Below the pieces are notes generated by a model, which ran no database searches, was not told where the DNA came from, and saw only the letters and a program-made list of their open reading frames with translations. Positions 25,627-33,962 of a DNA stretch of 64,000 nucleotides are shown here, piece by piece (the stretch's first letter is position 1; each line of letters opens with the position of its first letter). Made by a program: the position numbers and the translations under genes. This DNA is from an uncultured Acidimicrobiales bacterium (lineage in GTDB: Bacteria > Actinomycetota > Acidimicrobiia > Acidimicrobiales > SZUA-35): positions 1 through 64,000 of the forward strand of contig CALAJV010000003.1 of assembly GCA_937922805.1 (NCBI GenBank), written 5' to 3'.

Positions 25627-26535
25627 ATGGGAATCTTACGTCTTAGTCACGTTGACATAATGGCTACCGACCTTGACCTCGCCGCTGCGTACTACACACA
25701 AGTAATGGGTTTAGATATCTCTGAGCGCACCGCCGACCGAATCTTCTTCAAATGCTGGGATGAGCGCGACCATCATTGCCTCGCTGTTCGCCTCGACACC
25801 CGAGTTGGTCTAGATCGGTTCGCGTTCAAAGTTGACCACGCCGACGATCTCGCTCACTTCGAGTCGAGAATCGAAGCGGCCGGGCATCCGGTCGAACGTA
25901 TCGCCGACGGTGAAGAGATCGGGCAGGGCGAATCAATCCGATTCGAACTGCCATCGGGCCAAGAAATGGAACTCGTTGCCGACGTCCACAAGGTTGGCGG
26001 TCGACTACCCCTCACCAATCCGCCCCCAATGGTCCAAGGTTTGGTTGGGATCGCTCCACCCCGTATCGATCACCTACTTGTTCACGCCGAGGAAGTCCCG
26101 GTAGTCGCTGCGTTCTTCCAAGACGTACTCGATTTCCGGCTAACCGAGCAGTTACTCAACGGTCAGGGGCATCAGACCATTGCTTTCCTTGAACGTTCGG
26201 CCAAACCACACGATATTGCCTTTGTCCAGGGACCAAATGGGGCTCTTCATCACTTCTCATTCTGGCTAGACGACTGGGATCACATCCGTCGGGCTGCCGA
26301 CATTCTTGCCTTTAACGGGATCACTATCGATGTCGGACCAACCCGCCACGGTCTTACCCGAGGCAACACCATTTACTTCTTTGACCCAATGGGCACCCGC
26401 AATGAGGTGTTCACCGGCGGATACCGACCTGACCCTGATTTTCCCACTATTACCTGGACTAACGATCAAGAGGGGCGGGCGGTCTTTTACTACGAAGGGG
26501 TACTAAACCAACGATTCGCCACGGTACACACATGA
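25627..26535 (+). CDS. Extradiol ring-cleavage dioxygenase (catechol 2,3-dioxygenase-like) 1, 302 aa
   Basis: Two-domain vicinal oxygen chelate enzyme of the XylE type that cleaves a catechol next to the hydroxyls. The predicted Fe(II) ligands are His149 (PRIDHLLVH), His209 (GALHHFSFW) and Glu260 (GTRNEVFTGG); their spacing nearly equals that of H153, H214 and E265 in XylE. The conserved late region FFDPMGTRNEVFTGGY and GPTRHG are present. The ATG at 25627 aligns with the start of its paralogue; a GTG at 25600 is also in frame. It overlaps the next gene by ATGA and is first in the catabolic operon, directly under the IclR palindrome. Confidence 0.92.
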   Translation: MGILRLSHVDIMATDLDLAAAYYTQVMGLDISERTADRIFFKCWDERDHHCLAVRLDTRVGLDRFAFKVDHADDLAHFESRIEAAGHPVERIADGEEIGQGESIRFELPSGQEMELVADVHKVGGRLPLTNPPPMVQGLVGIAPPRIDHLLVHAEEVPVVAAFFQDVLDFRLTEQLLNGQGHQTIAFLERSAKPHDIAFVQGPNGALHHFSFWLDDWDHIRRAADILAFNGITIDVGPTRHGLTRGNTIYFFDPMGTRNEVFTGGYRPDPDFPTITWTNDQEGRAVFYYEGVLNQRFATVHT

Positions 26536-27452
26536 GTTCACCTGGCATTCTCCGACTCTCTCACGTTGAGGTGCGAGTTCCAGACCTCCAATTGGCGACG
26601 GCCTACTACTCCGAGGTCGTTGGCCTCGTCGTAACGAGAACTGAGCCAGGACGGGCATACCTCAAGGGCTGGGATGAGTTACAGCATCACTCACTTGTGT
26701 TGGCCGAGGAATCAACGTACGGACTCAACAGTCTGGCGTTCAAAGTAGTCGAGAGAGGCGAACTCGACCGACTAGCTGCACAAGTGGAGTCGGCCGGAGT
26801 TGCAGTTTCCTGGCACGAGCCGAAGGAACTCAACCCGGCGTCAGGAACTATCGTTCGTTTCACTGCCCCAAGTGGCCACACCGTCGACCTTGAGCACGGG
26901 CAAACCCAAGTTGGAAACGGACTTACCTTGTTGAATCCTCCGCCAGCGCCCGATGGCTTGAAAGGGATGCATCCGCCTCGACTCGATCACATCTTCCTAC
27001 TCTGCGAAGACGTAGACGGCACCACTGCTTTCTTCGAGGATGTGTTGGAGTTTCGCCTCACCGAACAGATTGTCGCCGACGATGGCCACCAACTAACCAC
27101 CTTTCTTGAGCGAACGCACACCCCCCATGACGTCGCATTTCTAACCGGGCCAGATGGAGGTTTCCATCACCTCGCCTACTGGGTCGATGAATGGAACGAT
27201 CTTCGAACCGCCGCCGATACTTGCGCCTACCACGGGATCACGATTGACGCAGGCCCAACCCGCCACGGTGCTACTAGAGGATGCGGCCTCTACTTCTTCG
27301 ACCCGGCTGGCAACAGAAATGAGATCTATACCGGAGGCTACTGGTTCGACCCTGATGACGAACCAACCGTTTGGACTGAGGCTGAGATGGGTCGAGCGAT
27401 CTTCACCTACAAAGGCCAAGTCGACCCTGGATTCATGTCGGTGCACTCATGA
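26532..27452 (+). CDS. Extradiol ring-cleavage dioxygenase (catechol 2,3-dioxygenase-like) 2, 306 aa
   Basis: Tandem paralogue of the preceding enzyme. It shares the opening GILRLSHVEVRVPDLQLATA and the ligands His153 (PRLDHIFLL), His213 (GGFHHLAYW) and Glu264 (AGNRNEIYTGG). The active site is complete, so this is not a degenerate copy. It starts and ends in ATGA overlaps with its neighbours. The two enzymes may cleave differently substituted catechols, or they may form a hetero-oligomer; both are inferences. Confidence 0.92.
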   Translation: MSSPGILRLSHVEVRVPDLQLATAYYSEVVGLVVTRTEPGRAYLKGWDELQHHSLVLAEESTYGLNSLAFKVVERGELDRLAAQVESAGVAVSWHEPKELNPASGTIVRFTAPSGHTVDLEHGQTQVGNGLTLLNPPPAPDGLKGMHPPRLDHIFLLCEDVDGTTAFFEDVLEFRLTEQIVADDGHQLTTFLERTHTPHDVAFLTGPDGGFHHLAYWVDEWNDLRTAADTCAYHGITIDAGPTRHGATRGCGLYFFDPAGNRNEIYTGGYWFDPDDEPTVWTEAEMGRAIFTYKGQVDPGFMSVHS

Positions 27453-28570
27453 ACCAACCACCCGGCAACGACCGCCACGGCGCTCCCCTTTACCTCGCCC
27501 GCTACCTAGAGCAGACTGCACTCGAACCTGAAACACCTGATAGCGGCGACCATGCCGACGAGACAGTACCGCTTTATCTTCGACAGTTTCGGACTAGTGG
27601 AGAGCAAAACAATCCGCCTGAGACACCGCTGTGGCAACGAGCATCACTAGCCCAACAGCAGGCCTTAACCGAAGACAACCGCAACAAGGAAATCTCGCCC
27701 CCTCCAAGCGCTGCTCGAGCTCTACACAACGATGTGTACTTGATTCGGCACGGCGAAACTCAGGGTTACTCAACCGACTCCGGGTTGACCCCTCAGGGGG
27801 CATGGCAAGCTCACAGCTGGGGCAAGACTATGGCCCGTCGCATTAAAAGCGGCGAAACTATTGTCTTTCGGCATGCTGCCACCGCCCGTGCAACCGAAAC
27901 TGCTCAACAGATTCACCGTGGCTTACTCGATGGTCTAGTTCAATACGAAAAAGACATCACAATCATCGAGCCTGAGGTAGCCAATGAGTTTCGCAACTTT
28001 GGCTTCGTTGCCCCCGACGGCCTCAAAGATGTGACCGCTGCGTTCCGCGAATACAGTTCCATCCTCGAGAGCTTTGAGCGTTCGGCTGCTCGTGACCGCC
28101 CCCAGTGGGTGGTTGAGATGGACCGCTTCTGGCGGACTCAACAAGGCGGCGGCGACCCAATTGCCCATTGGTTAACCATTCCCTTACTCCACTTCGAGCC
28201 GCCAGCGATGTGTGTTCGCCGATTCTGGGCTGGCATCAACCGGCTATCGACGGAGTTTCCGGGGGCTCGACTCGCTATTGCCACCCACTCCGGATGTATT
28301 CGGGCCTTTGCGGTAAGCTCGCTTGGTTACGACCCCGGTGAGCCGTACAACATCGAACACGTCCGAGTTAAGCTCCTGGCCGACGACCTTCACACCAAAA
28401 ACGGGCGTGACGCAACGGTCTCTTATCGAAACCGGGTGCAGGAAGTTAAAGTTCCCAAAATCAACCAGCTTCCGACCTGGAAGGTCGACGACGATTGGGC
28501 AGGCTTCACTGAACAACCGGGACATCCCACCGACTCGCTGGAAGCGGTCGCCGGGAGCGAATTAGCATGA
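27449..28570 (+). CDS. Histidine phosphatase family protein with N-terminal extension, 373 aa
   Basis: Branch 1 histidine phosphatase domain from about residue 93: catalytic motif VYLIRHGETQG with His101, FRHAATARATETAQQI, and the second catalytic histidine in LAIATHSGCIRAF. Family members dephosphorylate small phosphoesters. The first 90 residues are not part of the fold and contain related short motifs: PLYLARYLEQ (13-22), PLYLRQFRTS (41-50) and PLWQRASLAQ (60-69). The gene is ATGA-coupled to the dioxygenase and lies 22 bases before the phosphotransferase genes. That context suggests it removes a phosphate placed on the aromatic substrate by the downstream enzyme, comparable in role to the phosphohydrolase CreD in p-cresol degradation. 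The substrate is inferred. Confidence 0.85.
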   Translation: MNQPPGNDRHGAPLYLARYLEQTALEPETPDSGDHADETVPLYLRQFRTSGEQNNPPETPLWQRASLAQQQALTEDNRNKEISPPPSAARALHNDVYLIRHGETQGYSTDSGLTPQGAWQAHSWGKTMARRIKSGETIVFRHAATARATETAQQIHRGLLDGLVQYEKDITIIEPEVANEFRNFGFVAPDGLKDVTAAFREYSSILESFERSAARDRPQWVVEMDRFWRTQQGGGDPIAHWLTIPLLHFEPPAMCVRRFWAGINRLSTEFPGARLAIATHSGCIRAFAVSSLGYDPGEPYNIEHVRVKLLADDLHTKNGRDATVSYRNRVQEVKVPKINQLPTWKVDDDWAGFTEQPGHPTDSLEAVAGSELA

Positions 28571-28592
28571 CGGCAAGCATCAGGAGCAGCCA

Positions 28593-29756
28593 ATGTGTGA
28601 AGCGTGTCCGATTGTTGACTGGGAAAAGGAACTGCCAACCGTCAAATCGTTTACGGCCCGAAGGGTGGATGCCACAATGACTGAACACATTGTCTGGTTC
28701 GATCGCTACAACGAAGGACACAAACCATTTGTCGGAGGCAAGAACGCAAGTCTCGGCGAAATGATGATGGCTGAACTACCGGTGCCTCCTGGATTTGCGG
28801 TCACGACCGTGGCCTACGATCAAATTTGGCAAAATCAAGCTTTGGTAGACGGCGTAAACGATCTTCTTCGAACTATCGATCACGACGATTTCGCCGCCAA
28901 CGTGAAGACAGCCAACAAGATCAGGGCCCTAATCGAAGCCGAACCCGTTCCAGAGGCGGTCGTAGCCGATATTGGCGAGGCCTACAACGCCTTGTGTCGA
29001 CACTGCGGTACCGACAGTCTACCGGTGGCAGTTCGCTCCTCTGCTACTGCCGAAGACCTTCCCGACGCGTCCTTCGCCGGTCAGCAAGATACGTTCTTAT
29101 GGATCGTTGGCGCCGATGCAGTCGTCGAGAACGTCCGAAAATGCTGGTCGTCGATCTTTACCGACCGAGCTATCGCCTATCGCCACTCGATGGGCTACCT
29201 ACATCAGACGATTGGTATGTCAGTCGGCGTTCAAAAAATGGTCGACCCTATCTCGTCGGGGGTGGCCTTCACCTTGAACCCAATCAACGGTGACCGGTCA
29301 CAGGTTGCCATCGATGCGTCGTGGGGCCTAGGCGAGGCGGTTGTGTCGGGTGAGGTAACGCCTGACAACTTCCTGGTGGACAAAGTCCTTCGAGAGGTTA
29401 TTCACCGAGAAATCTCCGACAAAGGAATCGAATACCGGCTTACAGAATCGGGCCACGTTCAGAAGATGCCGATTGAAGGCGACCGGCGAACGTCACCAGC
29501 CGTGACCGACGATGACTTGGCGGCAATTGCCATTTTGGCCCGACGAGCCGAGAAGCACTACGGCTGCCCGCAAGACGTGGAATGGGCGCTTGACAAACAT
29601 CTGCCGACCGGAGACAACGTTTTGATGTTGCAAAGTCGACCAGAAACGGTTTGGTCGCAAAAACCCAAGAAATCTGTGAGCTCAGGCGGCTACGACGCAA
29701 TGTCGTCAATCGTCTCGACGCTCGTATCGCCGCTGCACGACAAGAAAACTGAGTAG
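28593..29756 (+). CDS. PEP-synthase-like ATP-binding subunit (phenylphosphate synthase beta / CreHI-type), 387 aa
   Basis: Stand-alone PPDK_N (ATP-grasp) domain: GGKNASLGEMMMAELPVPPG near the start, VAVRSSATAEDLPDASFAGQ with ATP-binding Arg and Glu residues, GVAFTLNPINGDRSQVAIDA and MLQSRPETVW at the end. It lacks the phosphohistidine and PEP/pyruvate domains, which fits the split architecture of phenylphosphate synthase (PpsB) and the p-cresol kinase CreHI. It should bind ATP and phosphorylate the histidine of the partner encoded next. The ATG at 28593 has a good AGGAG site and gives an unusual MCEACPIVDWEK leader; an ATG at 28677 (MTEHIVWFDRY) is the alternative and matches the family start better. 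Confidence 0.85.
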   Translation: MCEACPIVDWEKELPTVKSFTARRVDATMTEHIVWFDRYNEGHKPFVGGKNASLGEMMMAELPVPPGFAVTTVAYDQIWQNQALVDGVNDLLRTIDHDDFAANVKTANKIRALIEAEPVPEAVVADIGEAYNALCRHCGTDSLPVAVRSSATAEDLPDASFAGQQDTFLWIVGADAVVENVRKCWSSIFTDRAIAYRHSMGYLHQTIGMSVGVQKMVDPISSGVAFTLNPINGDRSQVAIDASWGLGEAVVSGEVTPDNFLVDKVLREVIHREISDKGIEYRLTESGHVQKMPIEGDRRTSPAVTDDDLAAIAILARRAEKHYGCPQDVEWALDKHLPTGDNVLMLQSRPETVWSQKPKKSVSSGGYDAMSSIVSTLVSPLHDKKTE

Positions 29757-29820
29757 CAACAACAAACATAAGCCACAAGAAACCACAGCCACTACATATT
29801 TAGCGCAGGGGGAATCCAAC

Positions 29821-31611
29821 ATGAGCAAGAGCTTTCCTAGTCCATTCGAGATCGAGGGACCAAGCGGCGTCGAAGGTTGGGAGGAGCTGTATCCGTACTC
29901 AACCTCGTTTAGCGACCACCGCAAAGAATACGAAGATAACCGGTTCTGGTTCTGGGACTCGATGCATTGGGGCAAAGCGCTAACGCCATGGGACGCAACG
30001 TTTATGGAAGTTGCGTTGGCCGCCTTGAGCCAAATGAACAGCCGCCATTACCGTATCCCCCCAGCCGACGGGGTCGATTTCCGAGTTCTGTATGGCTATG
30101 CCTTTCTCTCCCCTGTTGGCGTCGACCCGTCACAAATCGAAGCTCGGGTACCGCAGTTCATGGAGCGAGCCGGTCACTACTTTGGCAATTGGGACAATCT
30201 CTACGACAACTGGTTAGACAAAGTTAAATCCACCATCGACGAGTTCGAGGCCCTCGATTTCAGTCCGCTCCCCGAGATGGAGGAGTTGGAAGTTATCACC
30301 AGCGGTTCCGCTGTGGGCTCAGGTACAAAGCTGATCAGCGAATACAACAAGTTCAAAGATCTAATCCTGCAGGCGTGGAGCTACCACTTCGAATTCCTCA
30401 ACCTTGGCTACGCTGCCTACCTCGACTTCTTCGGATTCTGCAAAGAGGCATTTCCCTCTATCCCCGACCTTGGCATCGCCAAGATGGTCGCCGGAGTCGA
30501 AGTCGACTTATTCCGACCAAACGAAGAGCTAAAGGGTTTAGCTCAAAAAGCAGTAGATCTGGGCATCGCTCGAGCGTTCGACGATCCAAACAATGTGGTA
30601 CTCGAAGGGGCTGCAGGCCTTGAATTTCAAGCGGCCTGGGATGTAGCCAAGGACCCTTGGTTCAACTTCACTTCAGGCAACGGTTTCTACCATTTCGACA
30701 AAATTTGGGTTGAGAACCCCGACATTCCTTACACCTTCATCAAAGACTACATCGCTCGGATCGAAGCCGGCGAAGACATTAGTCGCCCGATCGAAGCGAT
30801 CCAGGCTGAGCGTGATCGGGTTGTCGCTGAATACCGTGACCTGTTGGGGTCGGATGAAGACCGGGAAGCCTTTGATGGCAAGCTTGGTCTAGCCCGTGTC
30901 GTCTTTCCCTATGTCGAGAACCACAACTTCTACATAGAGCATTGGACGATGTCGGTTGTGTGGCGCAAACTGAAGGAACTAGGAGCGACGTTAGAAAAAG
31001 ATGGGCTGCTAGCCGCAGCCGACGACCTCTTCTTCATCCGTCGCGATGAGGTGAACGAAGTCTTGTGGGATTACTACGCCAACTGGGCTGTCAACAGTCC
31101 GACTGCGTCAAAGGCCCACTGGGAACCGATCATCAAGCGTCGCCGAGAGATCCACGCCAAGCTCGACGCCTGGCAGGCCCCGAAGGCCTTGGGCGCTCCT
31201 CCAGAGGTGATCACCGAACCGTTTACCATCATGCTGTGGGGCATAACGTCGGATTCGGTCTCTAACTGGCTCGGATCAGACGAAGTGGATGAAAACGAGC
31301 TAACCGGTATGGCCGCGTCGCCCGGCCAGGTTGAAGGCTTGGCCCGAATCATCCGATCACCAGAAGAAGTAAACGACCTCGAACAAGGTGAAATTCTTGT
31401 CGCTCCCATTACGGCACCTAGCTGGGCGCCGGTGTTCCCAAAGATCCAAGCCTGCGTAACCGACATTGGTGGCATGATGAGCCACGCCGCCATTGTTTGT
31501 CGAGAGTACGGGGTCCCGGCCGTGACCGGCACCGGTTTTGGCACCGACAAGATTAAGACCGGCGACCGGATTCGAGTTGATGGATCTACTGGCAAAGTCA
31601 CGATTCTGTAG
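29821..31611 (+). CDS. PEP-utilising-enzyme phosphohistidine subunit (phenylphosphate synthase alpha / CreHI-type), 596 aa
   Basis: The C-terminal swivelling phosphohistidine domain (about 510-596) carries TDIGGMMSHAAIVCREYGVP with catalytic His555, followed by TGDRIRVDGSTGKVTIL. The first 500 residues are a tryptophan- and tyrosine-rich, mostly helical region unlike the PEP/pyruvate TIM barrel; I see none of the PEP-binding motifs of PPDK or PEP synthase. The same layout occurs in the alpha subunit of phenylphosphate synthase, which transfers the phosphoryl group from His to a phenol. With the previous protein it would form an ATP-dependent phenol-type kinase releasing AMP and Pi. It has an AGGGGGAA ribosome site, and a perfect hairpin begins 2 bases after the stop. 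Confidence 0.85.
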   Translation: MSKSFPSPFEIEGPSGVEGWEELYPYSTSFSDHRKEYEDNRFWFWDSMHWGKALTPWDATFMEVALAALSQMNSRHYRIPPADGVDFRVLYGYAFLSPVGVDPSQIEARVPQFMERAGHYFGNWDNLYDNWLDKVKSTIDEFEALDFSPLPEMEELEVITSGSAVGSGTKLISEYNKFKDLILQAWSYHFEFLNLGYAAYLDFFGFCKEAFPSIPDLGIAKMVAGVEVDLFRPNEELKGLAQKAVDLGIARAFDDPNNVVLEGAAGLEFQAAWDVAKDPWFNFTSGNGFYHFDKIWVENPDIPYTFIKDYIARIEAGEDISRPIEAIQAERDRVVAEYRDLLGSDEDREAFDGKLGLARVVFPYVENHNFYIEHWTMSVVWRKLKELGATLEKDGLLAAADDLFFIRRDEVNEVLWDYYANWAVNSPTASKAHWEPIIKRRREIHAKLDAWQAPKALGAPPEVITEPFTIMLWGITSDSVSNWLGSDEVDENELTGMAASPGQVEGLARIIRSPEEVNDLEQGEILVAPITAPSWAPVFPKIQACVTDIGGMMSHAAIVCREYGVPAVTGTGFGTDKIKTGDRIRVDGSTGKVTIL

Positions 31612-31612
31612 T

Positions 31613-31652
31613 TCCTTGGGTAGTTGGATCGGCTTGTCTAACTACCCAAGGA
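31613..31652. repeat. Perfect 13-bp inverted repeat between the phosphotransferase and Rieske genes
   Basis: Arms TCCTTGGGTAGTT (31613-31625) and 31640-31652 are exact complements with a 14-base loop. It begins 2 bases after the stop codon and has no T-run. It probably stabilises the 3' end of a processed message or partly attenuates the operon, allowing separate levels upstream and downstream. Confidence 0.6.
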
Positions 31653-31691
31653 GTCCCCGTACACAAGTCCTCTCTTGGTAGGAGCACAACC

Positions 31692-32951
31692 ATGTTGACC
31701 AAAGAAGAAAACGACGCACTGACCCAAGTAGGTCCAGGCACCCCAATGGGTACAGTCCTGCGCCACTACTGGTACCCGGTAGCGATGACCAGAGAGCTCG
31801 ATGAGTTCCCAATCAAACAGGTCAGACTCCTGGGTGAGAACTGGGCCGTGTTCCGAACCGAATCCGGTGACTACGGTATTGTTGACGAGCGATGCCCTCA
31901 TCGTGGTGCCTCTCTGGTTTACGGATTAGTGGAAGAGGACGGTTTGCGCTGCGGCTATCACGGCTGGAAATTCGACACCGACGGTCAGTGTGTCGACATT
32001 CTGGCTGAACCAGATTCGTCGCCCAAGTTCCGAGAAGGGTGTGGCGTTCGTTCTGGTTCGGCCCAGGAGATGGGCGGCATGATCTGGGTTTACATTGGTG
32101 AAACACCGACGCCGGAGCTCCCACGCTATGAGGCGTACGTCATGGATGGTGTCCGAGACATCGGCTATTCGATGCTCCCTTGTAACTGGCTACAGATCAT
32201 GGAGAACGCTGTCGACCCGTACCATGTTGAAGCTCTACACGGGAACTACTTCGAGTTCATCGCCAAGTGGAAGAACATTCCAATGCCGAGCGCATTCGGC
32301 GGGAACAAACATGAGAAGGTGGCGTTCGATCCATTCGAGCATGGCATCATCAAACGTCGACTCCTCGTTGGTCAAGACGAAGACTCCGATGATTGGAAAA
32401 TCGGTCACCCCCTAGTGTTTCCCTACAAAATGTGGGTTGGAGGCAACGGCGTGTTCCAGATGCAAATCCGAGTACCAGTCGATGACACTCACACTCACAT
32501 GATTTTCTACACTGTCCACGCCCCCGAAGGCGCCGAAATTCCAGCCGACCCTCCTTGCATCGACTACGAATACGAATGGGTCAATGATGACGGAACGTAC
32601 ATCGTCGATTACATCGAAGGCCAAGACATAATGGCATGGGTTACTCAAGGTGAAATCGCTGACCGAGTAAACGAGAAAATCACCAAAAGCGATGTGGGCG
32701 TCTTGGCCTGCCGACGAATGTTCAAGGAGCAGATAGATGTCGTCGCTGAAGGCAAGGATCCAATTGCGGTTGTCCGAGAGCCACACGACGTTATTAAATT
32801 GCCGTTAGAACGATCGAAGTTTGGGCGAGGCGCCGAGTTTGCTACGCAATGGATCGATAACGGATCGATGCGGTATAGCCCTCAGGCCGAATATATGAAG
32901 AAGCTCCACCTTGACGCTCAAGCGGCTCGGACCGAACTGGAAAAACCATAG
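31692..32951 (+). CDS. Rieske non-heme iron oxygenase, alpha subunit, phthalate 4,5-dioxygenase-like, 419 aa
   Basis: Rieske [2Fe-2S] ligands are CPHRG (Cys68, His70) and CGYHGW (Cys87, His90). The mononuclear iron site is NAVDPYHVEALH, with His178, His183 and the bridging Asp175; a further carboxylate is probably in EGQDIMAWVTQG. The N-terminus LTKEENDALTQVGPGTPMG is typical of the phthalate 4,5-dioxygenase/O-demethylase group. These enzymes hydroxylate rings or remove O-methyl groups using electrons from a separate reductase, which is not present in this window. The gene lies between the phosphotransferase and the meta-cleavage lower pathway, so its substrate may be a phosphorylated phenol. 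It overlaps the next gene by one base (TAGTG). Confidence 0.9.
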   Translation: MLTKEENDALTQVGPGTPMGTVLRHYWYPVAMTRELDEFPIKQVRLLGENWAVFRTESGDYGIVDERCPHRGASLVYGLVEEDGLRCGYHGWKFDTDGQCVDILAEPDSSPKFREGCGVRSGSAQEMGGMIWVYIGETPTPELPRYEAYVMDGVRDIGYSMLPCNWLQIMENAVDPYHVEALHGNYFEFIAKWKNIPMPSAFGGNKHEKVAFDPFEHGIIKRRLLVGQDEDSDDWKIGHPLVFPYKMWVGGNGVFQMQIRVPVDDTHTHMIFYTVHAPEGAEIPADPPCIDYEYEWVNDDGTYIVDYIEGQDIMAWVTQGEIADRVNEKITKSDVGVLACRRMFKEQIDVVAEGKDPIAVVREPHDVIKLPLERSKFGRGAEFATQWIDNGSMRYSPQAEYMKKLHLDAQAARTELEKP

Positions 32952-33730
32952 TGGGAATAGATCACGCACATTGGGCCCGATACCTGCTCGACGGTGCCGA
33001 CAACAGGTCTGAGGTGCAGGCCATTACCAAACAGATCGACGAGCTACCGATTGATGATGCCTACGCCATCCAAGCGGCGCTACTCGAACTGCAGCTAGGT
33101 CGAGGCGATACGTTGGCCGGAGCCAAGCTGGGCCTAACATCGGCCGCTAAACAGGAACAAATGGGCGTAGACGAGCCGGTATATGGCTGGGTTCTGGCCA
33201 GCTCGGTTCTGACCGACGGCGTCGCCGTAATGAGCGAACTGATCCACCCTCGCTGTGAACCTGAAATCGTCTTCATCCTGGGCGAAGATCTCAGTGGGCC
33301 AGAAGTAACGGGCGATGACGTACTCGATGCTACCTCCAGCGTAGTTGGCGGTATCGAAGTAATCGACTCTCGCTACGAGGCATTCTCGTTCACCCTGGCC
33401 GATGTAATAGCAGATAACACATCGGCGGCACGGGTCGTTATCGGATCCGATGGGGTCGACCCACGAGACGCTGACCTTCGGACCCTTGGTTGCCTGTTCG
33501 AGGTAGACGGTGAAGTCACCGGAACTGCGACCGGGGCGGCGTTACTTGGCGACCCAGCCGCTTGCGTAGCGATGTTAGCCAATCATCTAGGTAAACACGG
33601 CCAAAAGCTTGACGCTGGCTGGCTGGTAATGGCCGGGGCCGCTACCGACGCCCGACCGTTGACCGCCGGAACCTCAGCCACCGCGAGTTACAGCCACCTT
33701 GGTTCGGTCACTGTGACGGGAGCCCCTTGA
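32951..33730 (+). CDS. 2-oxopent-4-enoate hydratase / 4-oxalocrotonate decarboxylase, copy 2, 259 aa
   Basis: MhpD/XylJ-XylI family (FAH superfamily), with AKLGLTSAAKQEQMGVDEPV, HPRCEPEIVFILGEDL and GGIEVIDSRYEAFSFTLADV carrying the metal ligands. The start is a GTG overlapping the previous TAG stop. With the tautomerase and the second paralogue directly downstream it matches the XylI-XylH-XylJ trio: one paralogue decarboxylates 2-oxo-3-hexenedioate and the other hydrates the product. Which is which cannot be told from motifs alone. Confidence 0.88.
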   Translation: MGIDHAHWARYLLDGADNRSEVQAITKQIDELPIDDAYAIQAALLELQLGRGDTLAGAKLGLTSAAKQEQMGVDEPVYGWVLASSVLTDGVAVMSELIHPRCEPEIVFILGEDLSGPEVTGDDVLDATSSVVGGIEVIDSRYEAFSFTLADVIADNTSAARVVIGSDGVDPRDADLRTLGCLFEVDGEVTGTATGAALLGDPAACVAMLANHLGKHGQKLDAGWLVMAGAATDARPLTAGTSATASYSHLGSVTVTGAP

Positions 33731-33731
33731 T

Positions 33732-33962
33732 ATGCCGCTAGTAAATGTACATATGGCCGAAGGTCGTACAGCAGAAGCCAAGAAAGCGTTGATGGACGCA
33801 ATTACAGATGCGATGGTCGAACACATCGGCGCACCACGAACCGCCGTCCGGGTTTGGATCGATGAATTTCCCAATACTGATTTCATGGCCGGAGGCGAGT
33901 TGTTGAAAGACAAACAGGAACGGCTAGCTAGGGAGCAAGAAGCCGAGGCCAACAATGGCTGA
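33732..33962 (+). CDS. 4-oxalocrotonate tautomerase family protein, 76 aa
   Basis: Small tautomerase: after Met removal the N-terminal residue is Pro1 (MPLVNVHMAEGRT), the catalytic base of the family. TDAMVEHIGAPRTAVRVWID follows as the usual helix-strand segment. It isomerises 2-hydroxymuconate to 2-oxo-3-hexenedioate in the meta pathway. The start is two bases after the upstream stop, and the end overlaps the next gene by 8 bases. At 76 residues it is slightly longer than the classic 62-residue enzyme. Confidence 0.92.
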   Translation: MPLVNVHMAEGRTAEAKKALMDAITDAMVEHIGAPRTAVRVWIDEFPNTDFMAGGELLKDKQERLAREQEAEANNG

